The translations under genes and the position numbers were made by a program. A model generated the notes under the pieces. The model was given only the letters and a program-made list of their open reading frames with translations, was not told where the DNA came from and did no database searches. From Candidatus Bathyarchaeota archaeon (lineage in GTDB: Archaea > Thermoproteota > Bathyarchaeia > 40CM-2-53-6), in assembly GCA_005883695.1 (NCBI GenBank), contig VBBV01000123.1, forward strand, positions 1 through 24,909: a stretch of DNA of 24,909 nucleotides, given 5' to 3'. Every line of letters begins with the position of its first letter. Position 1 is the first letter of the stretch. This document shows positions 1 through 7,734 of this stretch, piece by piece.

Positions 1-387
1 TCGGCGAACGACCATATTCCGTCCCATAACGCTCCAGTATTCGACTTCGATTCCGGAAGCCATTTGTTTCTTCAAGTCCTCATCATCGGGCATGGGTGTC
101 TCGAATGTCTGATAATTCTCCATGTCCATAACCTGGAGAAGATTTCCGGAGATGGAAAGAACCTGTCCCGTTCGCTTGTCTATGAGCGGGACCTCGGCTT
201 TGCCGTCAACCGGGCTGATGAGGTTCTTCTTCTGGCCCGTGAACGCGCTTATCGCGACGATCCTTGCCTTTGCGGACCCGTGCTTACCGGGCTTGGATTT
301 CTCGAACTCTACAATCCTGCACGGTTCACCATCAATGAGAACGTACTGGCCAATCTTCAAACTGCCAACTTCGACCGGCTTGCTCAT
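1..387 (-). CDS. eif5a: Translation factor aIF5A (3' end at window edge)
   Basis: Archaeal IF5A, the elongation and termination factor that rescues ribosomes stalled on difficult peptide bonds. Reading from ATG at 387 gives 129 uninterrupted codons to the window edge, beginning MSKPVEVGSLKIGQYVLIDG. The N-terminal SH3-like barrel carries the hypusination loop KPGKHGSAKA, with the modified lysine at residue 35 (codon 285-283). The C-terminal OB domain ends in EYWSVMGRNMVVR, typical of the last strand, so only a few residues should be missing. It is divergent from NAD kinase. A weak TATA-like box (CTTTTAG, minus, about 433-427) lies about 43 nt upstream of the ATG. The enzyme that modifies this lysine, deoxyhypusine synthase, is encoded at the other end of the window. 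Confidence 0.95.
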   Translation of the reverse strand, partial: MSKPVEVGSLKIGQYVLIDGEPCRIVEFEKSKPGKHGSAKARIVAISAFTGQKKNLISPVDGKAEVPLIDKRTGQVLSISGNLLQVMDMENYQTFETPMPDDEDLKKQMASGIEVEYWSVMGRNMVVRR

Positions 388-511
388 GAGACCGCGTCTC
401 GACGGCGAGCGGTTCTAGGACTGCATCTAAAAGACTTCGCGCGATTCGAAGGGTATTCCTAGAGAATTCTTTTCAACTGGTACGTTCCCGTTCTCCACGA
501 TCTGAAAAGCC

Positions 512-1351
512 ATGCCCAAGGCAGTCGGCATCCTGGCCAAGAAAGGCTCGAAAGAAATCTTTACTGAGGCTAGGAAGATTCACAAAATTATCGAGCAGCA
601 CGGCTTCAGATCAGTTCCCGACGAAGAAATAGGAAGTTCGGCGAAGATTCCAGGTGGCAAGCCTCTCAGGCGAATGGAGGTCGAGCTTCTGGTGACACTG
701 GGAGGAGATGGGACAGTATTGAAAGCTGCTAAGGAGATGTTGAAACCGAAGACCCCGATACTTGCAGTAAACATGGGCCGAAGGGGCTACCTTACCGAGG
801 TCGAGCCTTCAGAGTTCGAGGCCGCTTTCACTAAGTGGGAGAAAGGCGACTACGAGTTAGAGCAGCAATGGAAGCTCTCAGTTCTTCACCAGAATCGACT
901 CTTAGGCGACGCTCTCAACGAGGCACTTCTTCTTCCCACCATTCCGGCGAAAATGCTCAATCTGAACCTAACCCTCAGGGGCAAACAAGTTTTCCAGGCG
1001 AGGGCGGACGGAATTATAGTCTCCACTCCAACAGGTTCCACAGCTCACTCTTTCTCTGCCGGGGGACCAGTTCTCGAACCCTCGATGGACAGCCTATCGC
1101 TAACACTCATCGTTCCTCTCCAACCGGTCAAGTCTATCGTTGTACCCGTGAAGGCAAGCATACAGTTGCGCGTGGTAGAACCAGGTCCTAGCGCTAACCT
1201 TGTGATAGACGGCCGTCTTGAGCGAGAAATCAGGATCGGGCAATCGTTATCGTTCAGAAAATCCGGCAACAGCACATTTTTCGTCAGGTTCGGCGACTCA
1301 TTTCTCCAGAGGAGTCTCAGAAGACTGTCCTCCGAAAGGGAAAATGGTTGA
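512..1351 (+). CDS. nadK: NAD kinase (ATP/polyphosphate-NAD kinase)
   Basis: Phosphorylates NAD to NADP in the cytoplasm. The 279-aa protein shows the family hallmarks: the GGDGT motif at residues 64-68 within LLVTLGGDGTVLKAAKEM, NMGRRGYLTEV, the conserved NE pair in DALNEALLLP, and the ADGIIVSTPTGSTAHSFSAGGP stretch that lines the NAD site. Length is normal for archaeal and bacterial NAD kinases. It starts with ATG at 512, and its TGA overlaps the TTG start of the next gene (TTGA), so the two are probably co-transcribed and translationally coupled. It is divergent from aIF5A across a 124-nt gap that must hold both promoters. I see no strong Shine-Dalgarno sequence. Confidence 0.95.
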   Translation: MPKAVGILAKKGSKEIFTEARKIHKIIEQHGFRSVPDEEIGSSAKIPGGKPLRRMEVELLVTLGGDGTVLKAAKEMLKPKTPILAVNMGRRGYLTEVEPSEFEAAFTKWEKGDYELEQQWKLSVLHQNRLLGDALNEALLLPTIPAKMLNLNLTLRGKQVFQARADGIIVSTPTGSTAHSFSAGGPVLEPSMDSLSLTLIVPLQPVKSIVVPVKASIQLRVVEPGPSANLVIDGRLEREIRIGQSLSFRKSGNSTFFVRFGDSFLQRSLRRLSSERENG

Positions 1352-1875
1352 AGGTGCTCGTCCTAGACACCTCAGCCTTCATCATGGGCTTCAACCCAAC
1401 TCGGCCGGGAGAGGTGTACACGGTCCCGGCTGTAGAGAATGAGCTGTTGAGGGGGACGATGACACAGCTACGATTTCATGTGAACAAAGAGAAGGGCAAG
1501 GTGATCCTCAGGATCCCATCTCCTCGCGCCTTGGAATCTGTGGAGGCGGAGAGCACCAAGGCAGGTGAGAAAGGCCATGTTTCACAAGCCGATCGAGAAG
1601 TTGTCGCTCTCGCTCTGGACCTGAAACAAGACGGACAAGACCCTGTAATAGTTAGCGATGACTATGCGGTGCAGAACATGGCTGAGCATCTTCATCTCAG
1701 CTATGGATCACTCGCCAATTTTGGGATCGCTCATAAGTTTGACTGGATAATGTACTGCCCCGCTTGCCATCGAAGATCCACAGGATCAGAAAAGACGTGT
1801 AGAGTGTGTGGAACAGAGCTGAAGAGAAAGGTGTTATCTAGATCTAAAGTTTCTCGGGACCGCCCTGTTAAGTAA
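1348..1875 (+). CDS. nob1: Endoribonuclease Nob1 (rRNA maturation)
   Basis: PIN-domain endonuclease that trims the 3' end of 16S rRNA precursors during small-subunit maturation. The 175-aa protein begins MKVLVLDTSAFIMGF, with the first catalytic aspartate at residue 7. Further acidic PIN residues are in VENELLRG, QADREVVALALDL and VIVSDDYAVQNMA. A C-terminal zinc ribbon has CPAC at about 137-140 and CRVC at about 151-154, which separates Nob1 from the many VapC-type PIN toxins. The basic tail (KRKVLSRSKVSRDRPVK) fits RNA binding. The start is TTG at 1348, overlapping the NAD kinase stop by 4 nt. No antitoxin gene is adjacent, which again argues against a toxin. Confidence 0.92.
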   Translation: MKVLVLDTSAFIMGFNPTRPGEVYTVPAVENELLRGTMTQLRFHVNKEKGKVILRIPSPRALESVEAESTKAGEKGHVSQADREVVALALDLKQDGQDPVIVSDDYAVQNMAEHLHLSYGSLANFGIAHKFDWIMYCPACHRRSTGSEKTCRVCGTELKRKVLSRSKVSRDRPVK

Positions 1876-1966
1876 AAAGCATCGGGATTGCAGCCAGGAA
1901 CCATTACAGCGAACCTCCTTCCTGAAACGATTTCTCTAATACTCGCCTGTGAAGCATTTTCAGAAG

Positions 1967-1974
1967 AATTAAAT
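1967..1974 (+). promoter_or_regulatory. Candidate TATA box (AATTAAAT)
   Basis: An AT-rich octamer in otherwise GC-balanced DNA, centred about 38 nt before the TTG start at 2009. Archaeal box A sits about 26 nt before the transcription start, so the implied leader is about 12 nt. It lies in the 133-nt gap after nob1, suggesting the next gene has its own promoter. Confidence 0.4.
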
Positions 1975-2008
1975 CCAGTACCCAGCCCACCTTGGGAATG
2001 AAACCGCC

Positions 2009-2746
2009 TTGTTGAAGACGGAAACCAACCTTTACGATGACATGTCGAAGGGACGAGTTGAACCTTCGAAATGGAAGGTCCTCAGTTTCCCTATGGGGAA
2101 CGGCGAGAACTGGGTGTGGGAAGAACCGAAGGCCAGGATTTCATCCCGGAATGGCGGCCTAGCTCTGACAGTGGACCCCTTCACGCGGAAGCATGACAAG
2201 ATCCACATGTTCGACGATCCGAAGCAACTGTACGCGTCAACAAGGACCTTTCCAGTATTACGTGATCAGGTGACGGTTTTCGAGGCTGAGATGGGAGCCG
2301 AGACCTATCGAAGCAATGTGGAGGATCTGCGGGACGCATTCGCGGGTCTCATACTCATGGACTTCGCAACCGGCATGATATTCGACTTCATCACGACCGG
2401 GAAGAAGATAGGAGCAATCTACGAGCGACTCCTGATACCTGGCGTAACTGATGAGAAGACGGCGTTCACCTATGTCATTGAGGCACCGTTCTTAGGCGTC
2501 CGTACGAAGCCCGAAATGATGCACCACTATATGGTCAGAATAGATGCGCAAAAGAAGCGGGCGGAATGGATTGCCGATGGAAAGACATTCTTCAAGACAG
2601 AGAGCCTTCCGGTCGCTCCCAAAGACATTCTCGTGGGCTGGGGACTCTTCACACTCAAGCCTGTTGACCCCGAGAAGGGCAGCACATCGGTCCACGGTCA
2701 AGGCGCGACCGGCATCTGGAAGAATTTCAGATACTCGATCCCCTGA
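2009..2746 (+). CDS. DUF6081-like protein of unknown function
   Basis: A 245-aa soluble protein without signal peptide or membrane helices. The sequence is rich in beta-strand-like stretches and aromatic residues (WKVLSFPMGNGENWVWEEP, HDKIHMFDDPKQLYAST, YERLLIPGVTDEKTAF), with one Gly/Trp-rich segment near the C terminus (GATGIWKNFRYS). The pattern resembles DUF6081, which I recall as a mainly bacterial and fungal family of jelly-roll-like proteins. This is from memory and should be treated as tentative. No catalytic motif is recognisable. Two tandem TTG codons (2009 and 2012) are the only plausible starts; a nearby ATG at 1998 is out of frame. It sits alone between nob1 and a convergent oxidoreductase gene, so context gives no function. 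Confidence 0.72.
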   Translation: MLKTETNLYDDMSKGRVEPSKWKVLSFPMGNGENWVWEEPKARISSRNGGLALTVDPFTRKHDKIHMFDDPKQLYASTRTFPVLRDQVTVFEAEMGAETYRSNVEDLRDAFAGLILMDFATGMIFDFITTGKKIGAIYERLLIPGVTDEKTAFTYVIEAPFLGVRTKPEMMHHYMVRIDAQKKRAEWIADGKTFFKTESLPVAPKDILVGWGLFTLKPVDPEKGSTSVHGQGATGIWKNFRYSIP

Positions 2747-2782
2747 GTAAGCACAATCTCCTCTTTGGCCCGACTCGAATTC

Positions 2783-4177
2783 TTAGGCCATGATTTTCGG
2801 TGCGTCGCTTACCATGCTGGTGACCGACTCATAGTCCCAAGGACCTTTGGACCTTCCGGAGGTCCTCTTCTTGAGAACGATGTAGCCTAGAGAGCCCAGC
2901 TTCTCGACGAGCCAAGCGGCGTAGGCGGGTGACCCAGTGGCTCCTGGAGAGTTATAGTTGGTAATGTGGTATGACAAGGGGCCTTTGAGCTCAATGGCTT
3001 CCTTGATGAAGTTCCCGTTTCGATCTATGACTTGCGCGCGAACCCCTGCAATCCCAGGTTTAACCAGATAGTCCAGTTTGAGTTCCGGAATGAACTCCTG
3101 CGCTCTTCTTGCCATTTCTGACTTGAAGATGGACGATTTCCATTCTTCCCCTGCTAGAGTCAGGAAATCCTTGTTGTACAGAAGAGCGATCTTGTTCATC
3201 ATAGGAGGCTCTAGGATCTTCTCTAGAGCTTGTATTGGGTTTTTGAAAAATCCCTTGTATGTGTAGGGTCCGGCTACAGGTACGGCGTTAGGACCAATCT
3301 CTCGACGCCCATCGGCACGGCATATCCAGTGTGGGTCCAGAAAGGGCAGTTCAGGATGCTGTGCTACAGTGTAGATGTTCCTGGTGGCTAGGTATCTCCA
3401 TTGTTCTCCTATCTCCCAGTATTCCCCGCGAAAGTTGAGATCGGTGTATTCTCTTCCGATGCCGAGCAAGTGTGCAATGCGCATGGAGTTTCCTCCCGCG
3501 CAATTTAGGAGGAACCGGGTTCGTATCGCCTCGCCGCCAGTGCCGGGCTGAATCTCCAAGAAATCTTTGGTTACTTCGATCGATTTGGCCTCGTAACCAA
3601 GAATGAACCTGACGCCCTCACGCTCCGCGTCTCCCCGGAGAGAGCGCGTGAACGAGGGGTAGTCAACCGAGGTGTCGGTTTTCGACCATATTGCCCCGTG
3701 AGACTTTACGTGGGGCTCAAGCTTTCGCACCTCCTCCGCCGATAGAACCTCTAATTCGTCCTCTCCCATACCGTTCTCCAGACCCCAGTGGTAGTACTTC
3801 TCCACCCTTTTCACATCCTCGTCTCGTGTCGCCGCCTCCAACGTTGTCACCGGCGACCATGGCAGACCTCGCTCTTTCGCGTATGATTTCCACATTCCAT
3901 AAGCCGCCTGCGACGATCTAGCGAAGACTCGGCGTTTGACAGGGTCCAAGTAGAAGGGACGGTGGACGACTCCAGTATTCCTCTTGGAGGTGTGAACCGC
4001 TACCTGTTGCTCTTTCTCGATAACAGCGATTCGACCCTCATACTGGTTCGCTACCCAGTAGGAAACGGAGGTCCCGAGGATTCCCCCGCCAATAATAGTC
4101 ACGTCCCAGGGTTCTAGCGATGCCAAGAGGCCCACCGAGTGGGAAGATGTTAAGTATGCTATATTCGGGTTATGCAT
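2783..4177 (-). CDS. FAD-dependent oxidoreductase, LhgO/DAO family
   Basis: Member of the D-amino-acid-oxidase (DAO) fold family, closest in pattern to L-2-hydroxyglutarate oxidase (LhgO), which oxidises L-2-hydroxyglutarate to 2-oxoglutarate. The Rossmann motif GGGILG lies at residues 30-35 in WDVTIIGGGILGTSVSYWVA. It is followed by an acidic residue ending beta-2 (VIEKE) and the HTSKRNTGVVHRPFYLDP segment, which parallels the LhgO S-R-N-S-G-V-I-H motif that attaches and positions FAD. The C terminus has GVRAQ and NYNSPGATGSPAYA for flavin contact. The 464-aa length is longer than usual because the ATG at 4177 leaves 29 residues before the FAD motif. TTG at 4126 or GTG at 4135 would give a more normal N terminus and fits a TATA box at 4150-4157. 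The substrate cannot be fixed from sequence. Confidence 0.85.
   Translation of the reverse strand: MHNPNIAYLTSSHSVGLLASLEPWDVTIIGGGILGTSVSYWVANQYEGRIAVIEKEQQVAVHTSKRNTGVVHRPFYLDPVKRRVFARSSQAAYGMWKSYAKERGLPWSPVTTLEAATRDEDVKRVEKYYHWGLENGMGEDELEVLSAEEVRKLEPHVKSHGAIWSKTDTSVDYPSFTRSLRGDAEREGVRFILGYEAKSIEVTKDFLEIQPGTGGEAIRTRFLLNCAGGNSMRIAHLLGIGREYTDLNFRGEYWEIGEQWRYLATRNIYTVAQHPELPFLDPHWICRADGRREIGPNAVPVAGPYTYKGFFKNPIQALEKILEPPMMNKIALLYNKDFLTLAGEEWKSSIFKSEMARRAQEFIPELKLDYLVKPGIAGVRAQVIDRNGNFIKEAIELKGPLSYHITNYNSPGATGSPAYAAWLVEKLGSLGYIVLKKRTSGRSKGPWDYESVTSMVSDAPKIMA
4150..4157 (-). promoter_or_regulatory. Candidate TATA box (ATACTTAA) for the LhgO-like gene
   Basis: Centred about 27 nt upstream of the in-frame TTG at 4126, exactly where box A would lie for a leaderless transcript starting at that codon. 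It falls inside the coding sequence if the ATG at 4177 is used, so it supports the shorter start. Confidence 0.4.
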
Positions 4178-4200
4178 TACTTTCCAGAAACAGACGAAGC

Positions 4201-5127
4201 CTACGTTCTAGCGAGCTGCAGGTACTCGGCCTCTATCTTGCCACCGGACTTTAGATAGAGCAGAGCTCCCGGAGCTAGATTGTCCAAGTAGGAGAACGTG
4301 TAAACAATCATCTTTCTCTGGCCAATGCTCTTCGCAAATTTTGAGATCTCGGACATCAAATAGGAACCGATTCTCTTTCCTCGATGCTCTGGAAGAACAA
4401 ATGCGCCTCGGAACCATGCCACGCCCGGCTCATAAAAGTCCGGAACGATCCCTACCAACCCAACAGGTTGTTTGTCTAAACTAGCAAGAATCCACCTGGC
4501 TCCGCGCGATTTGTCTTCTTTGAATGATTCGCCCACAGCGACGATGCCGCCTTCTTCCTCTGTGCGCCAGTCCCAGTAAGGACTCAATGCCCGGACGAAC
4601 AGGCTGCTAGCACTGTCGATCGTCTCATCCGAGACCTCTTCGAGTTCAAGCCGAGAATATCCGATCCGTGGGATTTCCTCTATTTGCCAGCTGATTCGAA
4701 AATCTCGACGTAGAGGCTTGAAGCCAAATTTCCTGTATACCTCCATGTAAGGTTGAACTGCTGGAGTGGTTGCTCGCAGGAATTCAGGTCCTTTCGACTC
4801 CACGTACGTCATCGCTCTGGCAAGAAGGGTTTCAACGACTTCGTTTTGGAGCTTCGCCGGTCTAACGCTGAGATATCTTATCACGAACCGCTTGTTTCGG
4901 GGAAGACCGGTCGCAGCCACCCATCCGATTGGACCTCCATTATTTTCTGCAATGAAGCATCCGTTAGCGTCGAATCGCCGTGAGGAGAGGACCGCCTTTG
5001 TTCGTGGAACATCTGCAAAGCTGCCGAAGGCATCTCTCAGAATCTCTAGCAATTCTGACTCTTCACCGTGAGAGAAGGCTCTGACTGAAACGCCTGATGG
5101 TTCTTCGATCTTTACCGTCTCGGCCAT
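4201..5127 (-). CDS. Tandem GNAT-fold N-acetyltransferase
   Basis: A 308-aa protein with two GCN5-related acetyltransferase (GNAT) domains. The first (about residues 14-150) looks degenerate: IGWVAATGLP and VIRYLSVRPAKLQNEVVETLLARAM keep the fold, but the acetyl-CoA pyrophosphate loop is not canonical. The second (about 165-305) has a good motif A, with the beta-4 strand GAFVLPEHRGKRIGSYLMSEI containing R-G-K-R-I-G. Tandem GNATs often act on small thiols, antibiotics or peptides; the substrate is unknown here. The ATG at 5127 places the start 65 nt inside the upstream permease gene, so it is probably the last gene of the ABC-2 operon. That context suggests, but does not prove, modification or resistance linked to an exported compound. 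Confidence 0.85.
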   Translation of the reverse strand: MAETVKIEEPSGVSVRAFSHGEESELLEILRDAFGSFADVPRTKAVLSSRRFDANGCFIAENNGGPIGWVAATGLPRNKRFVIRYLSVRPAKLQNEVVETLLARAMTYVESKGPEFLRATTPAVQPYMEVYRKFGFKPLRRDFRISWQIEEIPRIGYSRLELEEVSDETIDSASSLFVRALSPYWDWRTEEEGGIVAVGESFKEDKSRGARWILASLDKQPVGLVGIVPDFYEPGVAWFRGAFVLPEHRGKRIGSYLMSEISKFAKSIGQRKMIVYTFSYLDNLAPGALLYLKSGGKIEAEYLQLART

Positions 5128-5902
5128 TTTCAGGCTTTCCCTTGAGTCTGATGGTCCGGAGAATAATCCAGTATGCTACGCCTCCTAACGCGGCAAGCGG
5201 AAGTGACGCAGCCAGAAGATTCCCTAAAGCACTCGTGTCAAGAGGGCCCCCGTTGAAGGCTGAGTCTCTAAGAACTCCAGCCGCGAGGCTTAGAGGATTG
5301 TATTCTGCAATCATCGCGATTGGTGCCGGGAGATATTTGGTTATGGTCTGGGCGGAGTAGAATACAGTGCTGATGGTGACCATTGAGACTTGGAGTGCCT
5401 GCGCGTACACCCAGTACATCTCACCCCTTCTGGATACGCTTGCGAAGAAAGCGGCCAGACCCGCGATCCCGGTGGATAAAATGAACAGGAACGGAATGAG
5501 TACGATTGCGTTGAGAATCCCTTGCGGAGGAACGACTATTGATGCTATGAGAAGGAGGAGCCCGGAATAGACTATTCCTCCAAGTCCTCCCGAAATTATG
5601 TACGCCCCGACTAGGCCCCCTGTCCTAATTGGAAGCGTCATGTAGTACTGCACTACTCCCTCACGAAGAGCGAGCCAGACTCGTCGGCCAGTATCCGTTG
5701 CAGCGGAAAACAGGCCAACTACAACGATCCCGGGAACTAGAAACCGGAAGTAGGCGGGACCGATTAGCCTTCCATAAACTAGCCCCATGACGAGCATGTC
5801 CGAGAGGCTGAGACTGATCAACACCGCCATCAACCATTTGGTCCGGAAGAAGTATGAAAAATCTGTCCGTGCTATACGGACGAGCCTCGAGAGCTGGCTC
5901 AC
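5063..5902 (-). CDS. ABC-2 type transporter permease (second subunit)
   Basis: A 279-aa integral membrane protein with about six hydrophobic segments (LMAVLISLSLSDMLVMGLVYG, FRFLVPGIVVVGLFSAATDTG, GIVYSGLLLLIASIVV, LIPFLFILSTGIAGLAAFFA and two near the C terminus), the layout of ABC-2 export permeases. The family-typical EYNPLSLAAGVLRDSAF (position of the NP-[IL]-[ST] motif) precedes the last helices. It starts at GTG 5902, overlapping the previous permease stop by 4 nt (GTGA). A charged C-terminal tail (about 25 residues, KGKPENGRDGKDRRTIRRF) runs over the start of the GNAT gene. It presumably forms a heterodimer with its partner permease. Direction is inferred from family only. Confidence 0.9.
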   Translation of the reverse strand: MSQLSRLVRIARTDFSYFFRTKWLMAVLISLSLSDMLVMGLVYGRLIGPAYFRFLVPGIVVVGLFSAATDTGRRVWLALREGVVQYYMTLPIRTGGLVGAYIISGGLGGIVYSGLLLLIASIVVPPQGILNAIVLIPFLFILSTGIAGLAAFFASVSRRGEMYWVYAQALQVSMVTISTVFYSAQTITKYLPAPIAMIAEYNPLSLAAGVLRDSAFNGGPLDTSALGNLLAASLPLAALGGVAYWIILRTIRLKGKPENGRDGKDRRTIRRFSQSLLSR

Positions 5903-6663
5903 GCCGCCTTCACGCCCTCAATGACTTTGTCCACTATCCTGGCGCTCAACGACATTGTTCCAACTGCTACTGCAGTCACGACCGCGGCAGCCAGGATCGG
6001 GTTGAGGAGGAAGTTCGGGTCGAAGCCTAAGACCCATCTGGTCAAATCTGCGCCGTAAGTCAAAGGACTGAAGACCGAAATCGGCGAGTAGAAATTTGGC
6101 ATGAAGATCAGCGGGTAGAAGACCGTACTGAACCGGACAATTAATGCCGACAGCCCAGCGAGGAACGCGCTGTAGATGTCCACGGACTTGAACGCGATGA
6201 ACGACATCGAGACCATTATTCCTGTGATTCCGAGTCCGAGGAGAAACATGGAGATCAAGGCAAATACAACGCCCTGCAGGGTTAGATCACCGACAAACCA
6301 TAGAACTCCGATCAGAGGCGGCAGAACCTTGATCATGGTGTTTGCGACACCATATATCGCTTGGGCCGCCAAGAAACCTCCACGGGAGATCGGTAGCGAG
6401 AGGAAATAGGGCAGTTCCCCTTCATGCGCGTGTTCGACGAAGTGTCGGCCAACATCAGCACCAGAGTCGAAAACGGTGATGACCATTAGCCCGATCGCGT
6501 AGAAGAAGAAATAGTTCGGGACCGCGGTCGATACCAGCTTTGACATAAGGGAACCAAACACGGCTATCTGCAAACCGAACAGAGCCCATGCCAAAAAGAA
6601 CCATGTTCTCTGCGACAGAAGGATCTTGACATTGTAAGCCGCGAGAGTCAGCACACGATTCAT
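5899..6663 (-). CDS. ABC-2 type transporter permease (first subunit)
   Basis: A 254-aa membrane protein with about six helices (TWFFLAWALFGLQIAVFGSL, YFFFYAIGLMVITVFDSGADVG, ALISMFLLGLGITGIMVSMSFIA, and others). The SVFSPLTYGADLTRW segment before the final helix corresponds to the conserved N/S-P-L motif of ABC-2 permeases. It begins with ATG at 6663, overlapping the ATPase stop by 4 nt (ATGA), and ends overlapping the second permease, so the three genes are tightly coupled. It resembles its neighbour only in general fold, consistent with a heterodimeric exporter. Confidence 0.9.
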   Translation of the reverse strand: MNRVLTLAAYNVKILLSQRTWFFLAWALFGLQIAVFGSLMSKLVSTAVPNYFFFYAIGLMVITVFDSGADVGRHFVEHAHEGELPYFLSLPISRGGFLAAQAIYGVANTMIKVLPPLIGVLWFVGDLTLQGVVFALISMFLLGLGITGIMVSMSFIAFKSVDIYSAFLAGLSALIVRFSTVFYPLIFMPNFYSPISVFSPLTYGADLTRWVLGFDPNFLLNPILAAAVVTAVAVGTMSLSARIVDKVIEGVKAA

Positions 6664-7721
6664 GGCTGGTCCGCCAGGGCTTTCCCGGTAAAGTGCAAGA
6701 ATACGTCGTCGAGAGAAGGCTCGGTAATCCTGATTGATGCGATCTTAGCACCGGCCACATAGCTGGCCGAGGTCATCTTCGGAACCCAGTCTTCGGCTCT
6801 CGAAACCTTCGCCCGCAATTGGTTACCTTCCTGTGACAGCGACATGTCGCCGCCGAGTCCGTTGAGGTCTTCCACCAGCTTCCCTGATACAGGGTCCTCG
6901 AAGTCCACCTCGACAATATCTCCGCCGGCAATTGCGTCTTTCAGCTTTGGAATAGTATCACATACGACCCGTTGGCCTTGGTGCAGGATTGTGACCCGGT
7001 CGGCAAGGTACTCCGCCTCTCGAACCTCGTTGGTGGCGACAATGACAGTGGACCCTTGGTCCCGGAGCTCGCGGATCTTGTCCCAGATCTTCCTCTTACC
7101 ACGCAGATCCACCTGGCTCGTAGGCTCGTCGAAAATCGCCAGTTTTGGCTGTTGAATGAGAACCTTCGCCGTCTCTAAGCGCTTTGCCTGGCCGCCTGAC
7201 AGGTGCATGAACATCTTGTCCCTTGACTCCCAAAGCTCCAAATCCTTCATCGTGCGCTCGATCAGATCCTGACGCTTCGCAGGGTCGATATCGAACATAG
7301 ACGCGTGGAACCTGAGAATTGACGAGGGCTTGTGGCGCCAGAAACCTCTCGCCTCCTGGAAAGCTATTCCCATAACCTCTCGAACCTTGGTCCCCTCTTC
7401 AACCACATCAATACCAACAACTCTTGCAGTGCCTGATGTTGGCTTCAGAATTGTGCAGAGGATCATCAGGAGGGTGGTCTTGCCGGATCCGTTCGGGCCT
7501 AGAATTACCATTATCTCGCCCTCGTTGACCGTGAAGTTCAAGCCGCGAAGGGCGTCAGTCTTACCGTACCTCTTCGAGAGGTTTAGCGTTTCCACTGCAA
7601 ACAAGCTTGGGAATTGTCCGTTGGTCTGGGTGGGCGATAAAAATGTTGAACCAACCGCATTGAGATCCCGCTCAGGGTCCACGTTCGCGAATCTCGGAAG
7701 AATGTTATCAACAAGTCGCAC
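6660..7721 (-). CDS. ABC transporter ATPase, CcmA/drug-export type
   Basis: Nucleotide-binding subunit of the ABC-2 exporter. In order: Walker A GPNGSGKTT (Lys81), Q-loop FQEARGF (Gln122), signature LSGGQAKRLE (174-183), Walker B LAIFDEPTS (Glu199) and D-loop QVD. The H-loop histidine is replaced by Asn231 (VIVATNEVREAEYLADR). A C-terminal extension of about 90 residues follows, as in NodI/DrrA-like exporters. The longest frame starts at GTG 7721, only 13 nt from the divergent monooxygenase start, and adds about 40 residues not needed for the domain. TTG at 7604 or GTG at 7595, downstream of a TATA-like box at 7636-7643, are better starts. Head of the operon with the two permeases and the GNAT gene. 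Confidence 0.93.
   Translation of the reverse strand: MRLVDNILPRFANVDPERDLNAVGSTFLSPTQTNGQFPSLFAVETLNLSKRYGKTDALRGLNFTVNEGEIMVILGPNGSGKTTLLMILCTILKPTSGTARVVGIDVVEEGTKVREVMGIAFQEARGFWRHKPSSILRFHASMFDIDPAKRQDLIERTMKDLELWESRDKMFMHLSGGQAKRLETAKVLIQQPKLAIFDEPTSQVDLRGKRKIWDKIRELRDQGSTVIVATNEVREAEYLADRVTILHQGQRVVCDTIPKLKDAIAGGDIVEVDFEDPVSGKLVEDLNGLGGDMSLSQEGNQLRAKVSRAEDWVPKMTSASYVAGAKIASIRITEPSLDDVFLHFTGKALADQP
7636..7643 (-). promoter_or_regulatory. Candidate TATA box (TTTTTATC) for the ABC-2 operon
   Basis: Centred 35 nt before TTG 7604 and 44 nt before GTG 7595. With a 26-nt spacing to the transcription start this gives leaders of about 9 or 18 nt. It lies within the coding sequence only if GTG 7721 is the start, and so argues for the shorter protein. 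Confidence 0.35.
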
Positions 7722-7734
7722 ATTGCCTCACGAT

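Noticed and set aside
64..462. Plus-strand frames opposite aIF5A.
   Set aside because: No family resemblance; the minus strand gives a full aIF5A with the hypusine motif.
1348..1875. PIN-domain protein as a VapC toxin.
   Set aside because: The C-terminal zinc ribbon and absence of an antitoxin gene identify it as Nob1.
7330..7734. Upstream extension of the luciferase-like monooxygenase frame.
   Set aside because: It runs antisense over the ABC ATPase, has low-complexity Ser/Thr/Arg content, and the conserved N terminus MKFGVCVPNYG begins at 7735.
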